Shown piece after piece: positions 1 through 8,114 of a DNA stretch of 49,676 nt. This stretch comes from Triparma columacea (taxonomy: Eukaryota; Sar; Bolidophyceae; Parmales; Triparmaceae). The translations under genes were made by a program, and so were the position numbers. Numbering within the stretch: the stretch's first letter is position 1; every line of letters starts with the position of its first letter. The DNA is taken from contig BRYA01000280.1 in the NCBI GenBank assembly GCA_030267965.1, positions 1-49,676 of the forward strand, read 5' to 3'. The notes beneath the pieces were generated by a model, which saw only the letters and a program-made list of their open reading frames with translations, ran no database searches and was not told where the DNA came from.

Positions 1-111
1 AGACCTGTTATCTTTCCGCGGAGAAGTCCGGGGCGTTTTATTATCACGTCTGGGTGGAGGTGGAAAAGCGAGCTTTTTTTTTTTTTTTTTTTACATGGAC
101 TTGACCCTAAT

Positions 112-858
112 ATGGACCCACAAGTCGAATGGTTGGTGGATCACGATTCCAACTTTTTGATGCATGCTACTGCTGTGGGACACATTGATAACGTTATAGC
201 ACTTCTCGATCATGGAGCAAATGTGAACAAGACAATTGTTCACGCTTGTGGAGATGTTGTTTCACCACTTGCCATGGCTGTCAATTGTGGAGCACACGAC
301 ATATTCCGGCTGTTTCTCACGCGCGGTGCTATTCCAACCACCAACGACGTGGGTGTTGTGTTTAGATTATGCCTCGATGCGTGCAAAGGAGAACACCCCA
401 TTATTTGTAGAGATGTCGCAATAAAGATGTTCGCGACATTCCTTCATCTCGGAAAGCCCGAATCCGACGTAGTTCGAGACAAATTCAATAGAGTCCATCC
501 TTCCAAACGAGATCCTACAATCACCAACATCATGAAACAGTACATTCAAGGCCGTCCCTTCTGCTGCTTTGTTTGCGAGGCTCTAACTGCCAAGGAGCGT
601 GACAAGCTCCTAATGTGTCCCTGTCGCAACGTCGCTTACTGCTCGAGGGAGTGCCAGCTCAAACACTGGAAGAAGCACAAGGTGCTATGCACGGGACCAC
701 TGAACGAAAGGGGGGAGAGTGAGGCCATGGTCAAGAAAAGATCCAAGACAGGGAAGGGAGCGGCGGCGGGAGGAGCGGATGTGGGAGTAGCGGAAGGAGC
801 AGTTGCGACGGGGAAGAAAGGGAAGAAGGGCAAGAAGGGTAGGGGTAAGAAGAAGTGA
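112..858 (+). pseudogene. 5'-truncated ankyrin/MYND zinc-finger gene (array copy 1)
   Basis: The 248-codon reading frame aligns with the paralogs at 1161, 2626 and 4107 from their residue ~131 onward (the LDPNM context). The first ~130 residues and the shared promoter are missing. Homology stops at a run of 21 T (about 71-91), directly followed by the paralogous codons for HGLDP. What remains is part of an ankyrin-like region (GHIDN..ALLDHGANVN), a complete MYND finger (CFVC, then CPC, YCSREC, HWKKHKVLC) and the Lys/Gly-rich tail GKKGKKGKKGRGKKK. The frame is open with no internal stop, so decay is either recent or the 5' end is an assembly artefact. MYND fingers bind proline-rich peptides; the target here is unknown. 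It may be expressed only if a new promoter lies upstream of the window. Confidence 0.75.
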
Positions 859-887
859 ACGAAACAATACAGTAATGCGGCGGCTAT

Positions 888-925
888 AAGCAATTTTTCA
901 GAACTCGATGTACATCAAATTGCTT
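888..925 (+). terminator. Palindromic 3' element of MYND cassette, copy 1
   Basis: Perfect 9-bp inverted repeat AAGCAATTT / AAATTGCTT around a 20-nt loop, 30 nt after the stop codon. The same element follows copies 2, 3 and the reverse-strand copy 5. It may act as an mRNA 3'-end or termination hairpin; function is inferred only from position and conservation. Confidence 0.5.
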
Positions 926-1044
926 GTTGTTTAGCGATTGGCGAGAGAATGAACAATTTCATATTTCTCCAAGTAATTTTGTCCCCTCCTGCTTCCGAGC
1001 TCCCAAGCTTCCCCAAGAAGAAACTTTCTCAGAGGTGAACTCCA

Positions 1045-1160
1045 ATATTAGCACCTACACGACACTTCTGCCTAAGTGAAGTACTTTCGAGGATTTTTAT
1101 TTCACTTTCACATCGTAATTTGTCGCTATAAACTTACATTCGGGGTAGGTTCGCTCAAAA
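1045..1160 (+). promoter_or_regulatory. Conserved promoter block of MYND array, copy 2
   Basis: About 115 bp from ATATTAGCACC to the start codon is shared, with few differences, by copies 2, 3, 4 and (reverse) 5. It contains TATAAA at 1127-1132, only 28 nt from the ATG, and ends in GGTAGGTTCGCTCAAAAATGG. If the TATA box is used with normal spacing, the 5' UTR is close to zero length. Confidence 0.6.
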
Positions 1161-2318
1161 ATGGAATCGCAATCAGAGGTACAATCGTCACACAATTCAT
1201 CAGAGACCACAAATGTGACAGTATCTAGTTGGGACGATTTGACAGACGGTCAGCAGTTGTGCTTGGAATGGGCTCGTGACCAAGACTGGGATCGCATCAA
1301 GTGGTATGCCAAGGAACATGGTCCTGAGGTTTTGTTAGGCGCTTTCAAAAGGCACAGGCGTGTTGATGAGAAAGTAACTTCAGTCCTCACAATCGCCTCT
1401 ATTTACGATAATGTTGAGATGGTCAAGCTTACCTTAGAGGCCGGCTTCGACGACAAGGTAGCCATGTACGAGGCCGCCTTTATGTCAATGAAGAGTAGTG
1501 ACAATTCAACAATCTTGAGATTGCTCTTAGAACATGGACTTGACCCTAATATGGACCTACAAGTCGAAGGGTTGATGGAAGACTATTACAACAACTTTTT
1601 GATGCTTGCTACTATGGCGGGACACATTGATCAGGCCGTAGCACTTCTCGATCATGGAGCAAATGTGAACAAGACAATGGGTCACCCTGATGGATATATT
1701 CTTTCACCACTTGCAAATGCTGTCTTTTATGGAGAACACGACATATGTAGGCTGTTTCTCACGCGCGGTGCTATTCCAACCACAAGCGACGTGGTTTATG
1801 TGCTTAATTGCTGCCTCCACGCGTGCAAAGGAGAAATCAGCGGTATTATTTGTAGAGATGTCGGAATCAAGATGTTCACAACATTTCTTCATCTCGGAAA
1901 GCCCGATTCCGACGTAGTTCGAGACAAATTCGATTTAGCCCCTCCTTCCTATCGCGATCCTACAATCACCAACATCACGACACAGTACATTCAAGGCCGT
2001 CCCTTCTGCTGCGAGGTTTGCGAGGCCCTAACTGCCAAGGAGCGTGACAAGCTCCTAATGTGTCCCTGTCGCACAATCGCTTACTGTTCAAAGGAGTGCC
2101 AGAGGAAGCACTGGAAGAAGCACAAGGTGCAATGCACGGGAAAGTTGAACGAAAGGGGGGAGAGCGAGGCCATGGTCAAGGAAAGATCCAAGACAGGGAA
2201 GGGGATTAAGGGGGAAGGAGCGGATGCGGGAGTAGCGGATGTAGAAATAGGGGGGAGCAGTTGCGACGGGGAAGAAAGGGAAGAAGGGCAAGAAAGGGAA
2301 GAAGGGCAAGAAGGGTAG
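1161..2318 (+). CDS. Ankyrin/MYND zinc-finger protein (array copy 2)
   Basis: Single-exon gene of 385 residues. The N-terminus is MESQSEVQSSHNSSET, followed by a family-specific segment (WDDLTDGQ..CLEWARDQDWDR), degenerate ankyrin-like repeats at roughly 75-215 (VEMVKLTLEAGFD, ILRLLLEHGLDPN, AVALLDHGANVN, ICRLFLTRGA) and a MYND finger at about 286-326 with all zinc ligands (CEVC, CPC, YCSKEC, H..C). MYND fingers are protein-interaction modules and ankyrin repeats are likewise scaffolds, so an adaptor role is likely. The C-terminal tail differs from its siblings. A frame change around 2248-2260 makes it read GEEREEGQEREEGQEG where copies 1, 3 and 4 read GKKGKKGKKGRGKK, so the tail is acidic, not basic. 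Confidence 0.85.
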   Translation: MESQSEVQSSHNSSETTNVTVSSWDDLTDGQQLCLEWARDQDWDRIKWYAKEHGPEVLLGAFKRHRRVDEKVTSVLTIASIYDNVEMVKLTLEAGFDDKVAMYEAAFMSMKSSDNSTILRLLLEHGLDPNMDLQVEGLMEDYYNNFLMLATMAGHIDQAVALLDHGANVNKTMGHPDGYILSPLANAVFYGEHDICRLFLTRGAIPTTSDVVYVLNCCLHACKGEISGIICRDVGIKMFTTFLHLGKPDSDVVRDKFDLAPPSYRDPTITNITTQYIQGRPFCCEVCEALTAKERDKLLMCPCRTIAYCSKECQRKHWKKHKVQCTGKLNERGESEAMVKERSKTGKGIKGEGADAGVADVEIGGSSCDGEEREEGQEREEGQEG

Positions 2319-2363
2319 GGGTAAGAAGAAGTGAACGAAACAATACAGTAATGCGGCGGCTGT

Positions 2364-2401
2364 AAGCAATTTTTCAGAATTCGATGTGCATCAAATTGCT
2401 T
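2364..2401 (+). terminator. Palindromic 3' element of MYND cassette, copy 2
   Basis: AAGCAATTT / AAATTGCTT inverted repeat, 20-nt loop, same position relative to the cassette tail as in copy 1. An AATAAATAAA string follows at about 2425 and could be the poly(A) signal. Confidence 0.5.
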
Positions 2402-2510
2402 ATTTTTTAGCGATTAGCGTGAGAATAAATAAAGTCATATTTCTCCAACTAATTTTGTCTCAGGAACAGAGCAGATTTTGGGGTTGGTGGGAGGCAGTTT
2501 TTGGTTGGGC

Positions 2511-2625
2511 ATATTAGCACCTATACGACACTTCTGCCTGCGTGGAGTAGCTTTAAGGCTTTGTTGATCATTTTCACGTCGTAATTTGCGCTATAAACTT
2601 ACACTTGGGGTAGGTTCGCTCAAAA
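2511..2625 (+). promoter_or_regulatory. Conserved promoter block of MYND array, copy 3
   Basis: Same block as upstream of copy 2: ATATTAGCACC, ACGACACTTCTGCCT, CACGTCGTAATTTG, CTATAAACTTACA, GGTAGGTTCGCTCAAAA, then ATG. The upstream ~50 bp (ACAGAGC..GATTTTGGGGTTGG..GGCAGTTTTTGGTTGGG) is also shared with copy 4. Confidence 0.6.
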
Positions 2626-3786
2626 ATGGAGTCACAATCAGAGGTACAATCGTCACACAATTCATCAGAGACCACAACTGTGGTAGTATCTAGTTTGGAC
2701 GATTTGACAGAAGGTCAGTATATGTGCTTAGAATGGGCTTGGGACCAAGACTGGGATCGCGTCAAGGGGTGTGCCAAGGAACATGGTCCTGAGGTTTTGT
2801 TAGGCGTTTGTGTTGGTAGGGGAGGGAATGTAGGTTCAGTCCTCTTTGAGGCCTCATATCATCAAAACGTGGAGATGGTCAAGCTTATCTTAGAGGCCGG
2901 TTTCGACAACAATAGAGAAATGTACTTTGCCGCATATCAATCAATGAAGAATAGTGACAACTCAACAATCTTGAGATTGCTCTTAGAACATGGACTTGAC
3001 CCTAATATGGATCTACGAGTCGAAGGGGTGGTGAGAGAGGTGTTGGAATCCGTTTCCAACCTTTTGATGGCTGCTGCTGATGTGGGACACATTAATCACG
3101 CCATAGCACTTCTCGATCATGGAGCAAATGTGAACAAGATAATGGTTGCCCCTGGAGTTGTTGCTTCACCACTTACTCATAGTATGGCTTATGGAGCACA
3201 CGACATATGCAGGCTGTTTCTCACGCGCGGTGCTATCCCAACCACCAATGACGTGGATAATTTTTTCGGTCATTGCCTCAAAGCGTGCAAAGGAGAACAC
3301 CCTATTCTTAGTAGAGATGTCGCAATAAAGATGTTCACAACATTTCTTCATCTCGGAAAGCCCGATTCCGACGTACTTCGAGACAAATTCGATTCTTTCG
3401 CATTATCCCATCCTTCCTGGCGCGATCCTATAATCACCAACATCACGAAACATTACCTTCAAGGCCGTCCCTTCTGCTGCTTTGTCTGCGAGGCTCTAAC
3501 TGCCAAGGAGCGTGACAAGCTCCATATGTGTCCCTGCCGCAACGTCGCCTACTGCTCGAGGGAGTGCCAGGTCAAGCACTGGAGGGAGCACAGGGTGCAG
3601 TGCACGGGACCGCTGAACGAAAGAGGGGAGAGTGAGGCAATGGTCAAGAAAAGATCCAAGACAGGGAAGGGAGCGGCGGCGGGAGGAGCAGATGTGGGAG
3701 TAGCGGATGTGGGAGTAGCGGAAGGAGCAGGTGCGACGGGGAAGAAAGGGAAGAAGGGCAAGAAGGGTAGGGGTAAGAAGAAGTGA
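2626..3786 (+). CDS. Ankyrin/MYND zinc-finger protein (array copy 3)
   Basis: Single-exon 386-residue paralog, same layout as copy 2: MESQSEVQSSHNSSET leader, DDLTEGQ..CLEWAWDQDWDR segment, ankyrin-like repeats, then a MYND finger (CFVC, CPC, YCSREC, HWREHRVQC) and a basic tail. The tail carries a short duplicated AD(V)GVA repeat (GGADVGVADVGVAEGAG) before GKKGKKGKKGRGKKK, which shows expansion of a GC-rich 15-bp unit. The MYND and tail parts are far more similar between copies than the central ankyrin part, which fits either selection on the finger or gene conversion within the array. Confidence 0.85.
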   Translation: MESQSEVQSSHNSSETTTVVVSSLDDLTEGQYMCLEWAWDQDWDRVKGCAKEHGPEVLLGVCVGRGGNVGSVLFEASYHQNVEMVKLILEAGFDNNREMYFAAYQSMKNSDNSTILRLLLEHGLDPNMDLRVEGVVREVLESVSNLLMAAADVGHINHAIALLDHGANVNKIMVAPGVVASPLTHSMAYGAHDICRLFLTRGAIPTTNDVDNFFGHCLKACKGEHPILSRDVAIKMFTTFLHLGKPDSDVLRDKFDSFALSHPSWRDPIITNITKHYLQGRPFCCFVCEALTAKERDKLHMCPCRNVAYCSRECQVKHWREHRVQCTGPLNERGESEAMVKKRSKTGKGAAAGGADVGVADVGVAEGAGATGKKGKKGKKGRGKKK

Positions 3787-3815
3787 ACGAAACAATACAG
3801 TAATGCGGCGGCTAT

Positions 3816-3851
3816 AGCAATTTTTCAGAACTCGATGTACATCAAATTGCT
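3816..3851 (+). terminator. Palindromic 3' element of MYND cassette, copy 3
   Basis: AGCAATTT / AAATTGCT inverted repeat with the same loop sequence as in copies 1 and 2; one base has been lost at the outer end of the left arm. Confidence 0.45.
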
Positions 3852-3990
3852 TATTTTTTAGCGATTAGCGTGAGAATGAAGTTGCGCCCTATTCCTACTA
3901 GTTCCAAGAAGCCAAGAAGAAACTTTCTCAGAGGCAAGAGGAACAGAGCACAGATTTTGGGGTTGGTATGGTGGCAGTTTTTGGTTGGGC

Positions 3991-4106
3991 ATATTAGCAC
4001 CTACACGACACTTCTGCCTAAGTGGAGTACTTTGAAGGCTTTCAGGATCACTTTCACGTCGTAATTTGCCGCTATAAACTTACACTTGGGGTAGGTTCGC
4101 TCAAAA
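3991..4106 (+). promoter_or_regulatory. Conserved promoter block of MYND array, copy 4
   Basis: Same ~115 bp block with the CTATAAACTTACACTTGGGG core and GGTTCGCTCAAAAATGG start context as in copies 2, 3 and 5. Confidence 0.6.
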
Positions 4107-5246
4107 ATGGAGTCACAATCAGAGGTACAATCGTCACACAATCCATCAGAGACCACAAATGTGGCAGTGCCTAGTTTGGACGATTTGACAGAAGATCAAC
4201 AGTGCTGCATAAACTGGGCTTGTGAGCAAGACTGGGATCGCATCAAGGGGTTACGGTTATTCCTTGGTCCTGAGGTTTTGTTAGGAGTTTGTATCAAGGA
4301 GAGGAAATTTGTATGTTCAGTCCTCACCTCCGCCTCTGCTCACGATAATGTTGAGATGGTCAAGCTTACCTTAGAGGCCGGCTTCGACAACAAGGAAGCC
4401 ATGTACTTGGCCGCAGATATATCAATGAAGACTAGTGACAATTCAACAATCTTGAGACTGCTCTTAGAACATGGACTTGACCCTAATATAGACCTACAAG
4501 TCGAAGGGATGGGCATTTGCTCCAACCTTTTGATGTCTACTGCTGAAAAGGGACACATTGATCACGCCATAGCACTTCTCGATCATGGAGCAAATGTGAA
4601 CAAGACATTGGTTAACCCTGATGATGGACATGTTCATTCACCACTTACTGATACTATGAGTTATGGAGCACACGACATATTCAGGCTATTTCTCACGCGC
4701 GGTGCTATTCCAACCACAAACGACGTGGAAACTGTGATTAATGCCTGCCTCAGAGCGTGCAAAGGAGAAGATGATAGCCTTGGTAGAGATGTCGCAATAA
4801 AGATGTTCACAACATTTCTTCATCTAGGAAAGCCCGATTCCGACGTTGTTCGAGAGAAATCCAATTTAGTCCCTCCTTCCTATCGCGATCCTACAATCAC
4901 CAACATCACGAAACATTACCTTCAAGGCCGTCCCTTCTGCTGCTTCATTTGCGAGGCTCTAACCGCCGCGTCACGCTCCAAGCTCCATATGTGTCCCTGT
5001 CGCAACGTCGCCTACTGCTCTCGCTCGTGTCAGGTCAAGCACTGGAGTTCGCACAAGGTGCAATGCACGGGACCGCTGAACGAAAAAGGGGAGAGTGAGG
5101 CAATGGTCAAGAAAAGATCCAAGACAGGGAAGGGAGCGGCAGCGGGAGGAGCGGATGTGGGAGTAGCGGATGCGGGAGTAGCGGAAGGAGCAGTTGCGAC
5201 GGGGAAGAAAGGGAAGAAGGGCAAGAAGGGTAGGGGTAAGAAGTAG
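4107..5246 (+). CDS. Ankyrin/MYND zinc-finger protein (array copy 4)
   Basis: Single-exon, 379 residues. Leader MESQSEVQSSHNPSET, DDLTEDQQCCINWACEQDWDR, ankyrin-like repeats, MYND finger (CFIC, CPC, YCSRSC, HWSSHKVQC) and a basic tail with ADVGVADAGVAEGA units. The start codons of copies 2, 3 and 4 are spaced 1465 and 1481 bp apart, so the array is a regular tandem repeat. Downstream sequence loses similarity right after the stop: this copy lacks the palindromic 3' element and instead abuts a decayed fragment of the neighbouring PDZ gene. It is therefore the array boundary. Confidence 0.85.
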   Translation: MESQSEVQSSHNPSETTNVAVPSLDDLTEDQQCCINWACEQDWDRIKGLRLFLGPEVLLGVCIKERKFVCSVLTSASAHDNVEMVKLTLEAGFDNKEAMYLAADISMKTSDNSTILRLLLEHGLDPNIDLQVEGMGICSNLLMSTAEKGHIDHAIALLDHGANVNKTLVNPDDGHVHSPLTDTMSYGAHDIFRLFLTRGAIPTTNDVETVINACLRACKGEDDSLGRDVAIKMFTTFLHLGKPDSDVVREKSNLVPPSYRDPTITNITKHYLQGRPFCCFICEALTAASRSKLHMCPCRNVAYCSRSCQVKHWSSHKVQCTGPLNEKGESEAMVKKRSKTGKGAAAGGADVGVADAGVAEGAVATGKKGKKGKKGRGKK

Positions 5247-5281
5247 TGAACAAATTAGTAAAACAAAAATATAACAATCTA

Positions 5282-5312
5282 CTACAGCTCCTATCGAGAC
5301 AGCTCCTATCGA
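5282..5312 (+). repeat. Short tandem repeat AGCTCCTATCGAG x2
   Basis: ACAGCTCCTATCGAG is followed at once by a second ACAGCTCCTATCGAG. It lies at the junction between the MYND array and the PDZ-gene fragment. Confidence 0.5.
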
Positions 5313-5354
5313 GGCACCAACCCCAAAAGATTTCCCCCTGCCTCGAGAGTAGTT

Positions 5355-5490
5355 TTCTTACTTCATGCTTAAGAAGCCGATCAATAATAGGTCTCTCCTT
5401 ACTCAAAATCATCCTCTTAACGTCCTCAAACTCCCACCCTAACGTCCGTCCCTTTTAACCCCAACCACCCTATCCTCCTCCATACCTCTC
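5355..5490 (-). pseudogene. Decayed duplicate of the 3' end of the PDZ-domain gene
   Basis: This stretch is clearly similar to 5564-5690, the last ~40 codons of the PDZ gene on the - strand. Shared strings include CTTAAGAA, AGGTCTCTCCTT and CTTAACRTCCTCAAA. In translation a piece reads MILSKERPIIDRLLKHE against LLMRKERPMIIEFLRMK in the intact gene. The upstream match (GGTTAA..GGACGGACGTTAGGGTGGG) is broken by frame changes, so it is a fossil. It lies about 200 bp beyond the intact stop, which suggests a tandem duplication of the PDZ gene cut off by arrival of the MYND array. Confidence 0.6.
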
Positions 5491-5559
5491 CCACCCAAGA
5501 CTCTTAACAGACTTAACGGTCCCTAACAATGTATGGTGTGTGGGGTGTGTACTTTGTAT

Positions 5560-7731
5560 CTACTTCATCCTTAAGAATTCGATAATCATAGGTCTCTCCT
5601 TCCTCATCAACAACCCCTTAACATCCTCAAAAACCCACCCTCTAACATCCGTACCGTTAACCCCGACAACTCTATCACCAGGCATAACACCGAGACCACC
5701 ATTTAAGACAGATACGGATGCAAAGGAACCGATTATTGAAGGGGGGGTAGAACAGAATGTTAGGTTTAGGATTGGGGTAGTGAAGGTTAGGGATATTATT
5801 GTGGGGGGAGGGTGGGATAGAAGGACTAAAGATGGATTGTCGTGGTAAATTGGTTGTGGTGTTGGAACTGAAGAAGAGGAGGAGGAAGAGGAGGTGGAGG
5901 ACGACGAGGAGGACGAGGAAGACGATGAGGACGATGAGGACGAGGTGTTGTCGTCGTCGTTGGTTTCACCCTTCGTCCCAGATCCCATTATCGTCATTTT
6001 TTTAATCTCCGAATTTACCGTTGATACGTTTTCATTCCTAGTCTTTCCTAACGTGCCCATACCCCCCCCCACAATAGGCTCGTCCTTCTCCCACTCGATT
6101 CCATCCTCTAAACCACCCCCACCTCCACCTCCTCCCTTCTTGTCTTCCCCCTTTCTTGTAACCTTCTTTAATCTCATACGTTCCCCGACCCCGTTCTCGT
6201 ACGATGTTAACTCTTTAAGAGCGTGTGATAAACTCGACAACTCACAACGGAGTACAAGCTCCGACGATACGCGACGCTTCAACTCTGCTTTAAGGACCTT
6301 TATTGTGTTTTTATAAGTGTGTGTGTTGTGTTGACGTGTGTTAATTGTTACTCCGTTTCTTATCGTCTTCCACTTATTCCTCACCTTAACCTTCCTCCTG
6401 AGTGTTTTAATCGTAGTACCATAATCCTCCACCCCATAATCCTCTCCCCCAACCTTCTTAATCTCGTCTTCATCTCCCTCCCCTCTAATGTTCTTCCTCC
6501 CTATCCCCTTCCCATTTTCGTCCTCCGTTTTCCCCCCCTCGTCCCTCCTTTTATCTCTAAATGTAATCAAGTCTCTCTCCCATCGTATCTCTCTACCCCA
6601 TCTTCTAAGTTCCTCAACTCCCACCTCCTTCCGAGAGGCCCCAACTAGCTCCGTCGCTACTAACCTCCAATCCCGCAATTCGGAGGAGGAGTCTTGTAAA
6701 GTTCCTGAGCTGCTCTGTAACCCAGAGTTTGGAGGCGCGTTGTGAGGTGTGTCGTTAGGTTTGTTGTTGTTGTTGTTGTCGTCGTTGTTGTTGTTGTCGT
6801 CGTTGTTAGATTGGTTGTTATTGACGTTGTTAGGTTCGTTGTTATTGACGTTGTTAGGTTCGTTGTTATTGACGTTGTTAGGTTCGTTGTTATTGACGTT
6901 GTTATTGATGTTATTAGTGACGTTATTTTGGTTGTAGTTGGTGTAAGCGCTTTCTAATTCCCATCCTTGTTGAATCCCCTCTACCCATCCCTCAATAGTT
7001 GTTTTACCGTTTGTGAATTTGACGATGCAGTTTTTGTTGTAGTCAGTAGTAGTATGTTTGTTGTTGTTGCGCGGGTTGTTGTTGTTGTTGCGTGGGTGAC
7101 TATTGTTGCGTGGGTGGTTGTTATTCAAAGTGTCATTCATACTACACGTATCATCCACGCTACATACACCATCCTGAGTATCACCCAGCTTATCATCCTG
7201 CTTATCCTCCTGCGTATCATCATCCTGTGCATCGTCAATGAATCTATCTATAGTAGCTATCCAATAGTTTTGAGGATGTACAGATATTGAGGATATTGGT
7301 GGACTTGATAATGGAAATGATAACATATAATCACCACTAAGTATTAGACTAGATGATGTAAATAGAGGAGGAGGAGGTGCTGGAGTAGGAGGTGGAGGAG
7401 TAGGAGGTGGAGGAAGGGGTGGAGGAGGTTGAGTAGTAGATGGAGGAGAAGATGGAGAGTTGAATGGAGAGTCAAATGATTGACTTGATGATTGACTCAG
7501 CGAATGACTCAACGATTGAGTCGATGATTGAGTGATCGATTGAGCAGTAGATAGCTTATCAAACGGTTGAGGGAGTAATTGAGGAGGTAATTGAGGAAAC
7601 AAATGAGGAGGTCGAGAATGAGATATACTTTCTGGCCTTTTAAATAACCCTAATGACTCCTTAATCCCTGATACAGAGCTTATACTCGTTAATAAATCAT
7701 TATCATCGCGTGTGTCACTATTTAGACTCAT
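5560..7731 (-). CDS. Low-complexity protein with C-terminal PDZ-like domain
   Basis: From the first ATG the frame gives 723 residues. The open frame extends 26 codons upstream (to 7809) with protein-like sequence, so an upstream exon is possible. Layout: Ser/Gln and Pro-rich N-terminal part, Asp/Gln segment, an Asn-rich block with four repeats of VNNNEPNN, a charged middle part (KAELKRRVSSELVLRCELSSL), a Gly run, about 30 Ser in a row, and a C-terminal ~90-residue PDZ-like fold. In the last, LNGGLGVMPGDRVVGVNGTDVRGW and the closing EFLRM correspond to the ligand-groove and final-strand region. PDZ domains bind C-termini of partners; no catalytic domain is visible. Assignment rests on the GDRVVGVNG pattern. 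Exact partner and location are unknown. Confidence 0.65.
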   Translation of the reverse strand: MSLNSDTRDDNDLLTSISSVSGIKESLGLFKRPESISHSRPPHLFPQLPPQLLPQPFDKLSTAQSITQSSTQSLSHSLSQSSSQSFDSPFNSPSSPPSTTQPPPPLPPPPTPPPPTPAPPPPLFTSSSLILSGDYMLSFPLSSPPISSISVHPQNYWIATIDRFIDDAQDDDTQEDKQDDKLGDTQDGVCSVDDTCSMNDTLNNNHPRNNSHPRNNNNNPRNNNKHTTTDYNKNCIVKFTNGKTTIEGWVEGIQQGWELESAYTNYNQNNVTNNINNNVNNNEPNNVNNNEPNNVNNNEPNNVNNNQSNNDDNNNNDDNNNNNKPNDTPHNAPPNSGLQSSSGTLQDSSSELRDWRLVATELVGASRKEVGVEELRRWGREIRWERDLITFRDKRRDEGGKTEDENGKGIGRKNIRGEGDEDEIKKVGGEDYGVEDYGTTIKTLRRKVKVRNKWKTIRNGVTINTRQHNTHTYKNTIKVLKAELKRRVSSELVLRCELSSLSHALKELTSYENGVGERMRLKKVTRKGEDKKGGGGGGGGLEDGIEWEKDEPIVGGGMGTLGKTRNENVSTVNSEIKKMTIMGSGTKGETNDDDNTSSSSSSSSSSSSSSSSTSSSSSSSSVPTPQPIYHDNPSLVLLSHPPPTIISLTFTTPILNLTFCSTPPSIIGSFASVSVLNGGLGVMPGDRVVGVNGTDVRGWVFEDVKGLLMRKERPMIIEFLRMK
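6811..6912 (-). repeat. 24-bp tandem repeat encoding VNNNEPNN
   Basis: Four copies of a 24-bp unit (GTTGTTATTGACGTTGTTAG plus GTTC on the + strand), near identical. They expand the Asn-rich linker of the PDZ protein in frame. Confidence 0.8.
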
Positions 7732-8114
7732 TGACACGTACAAATGGCCCTTCAAAATGTCTTCAACAATTCGAACTTTTGAGCACTTCTCAGCGAAGCC
7801 AAATCCCAAGACCTTTCTCTCCTCTCAACAGACCAGGCCAGAACAAACCCTTCAACCCCCCTTCCCTACACACACATAAACGCGTCAAGTCATACAAACA
7901 CATTAACACCGCAACTATATCTACCCCTAACCAATAATCCATTAACTTATCCCTCCCCCCATCTCCTTAATACCTTAAACCCCCCCCCCACCCAACAACT
8001 CCTCGGTTGTGTTGTTGTGTGTTGTTGTTTTAAAGTCCCCTAAATCTCAAACCCTTTAAAAAAAACCCTTCCCTCTCCCCGTACACACAATAACAACGGG
8101 CTTACCTCCTTAAA
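7732..8114. promoter_or_regulatory. Divergent promoter region between PDZ gene and coiled-coil gene
   Basis: C-rich on the + strand with TTGTTGTGTG runs; no TATA box or other convincing element. The part nearest the PDZ gene is open in the PDZ frame and could hold a 5' exon. Confidence 0.3.

Noticed and set aside
6742..6957. Long Val/Leu-rich frames on the + strand opposite the Asn repeats
   Set aside because: These are antisense shadows of the AAC/AAT repeats in the PDZ gene.
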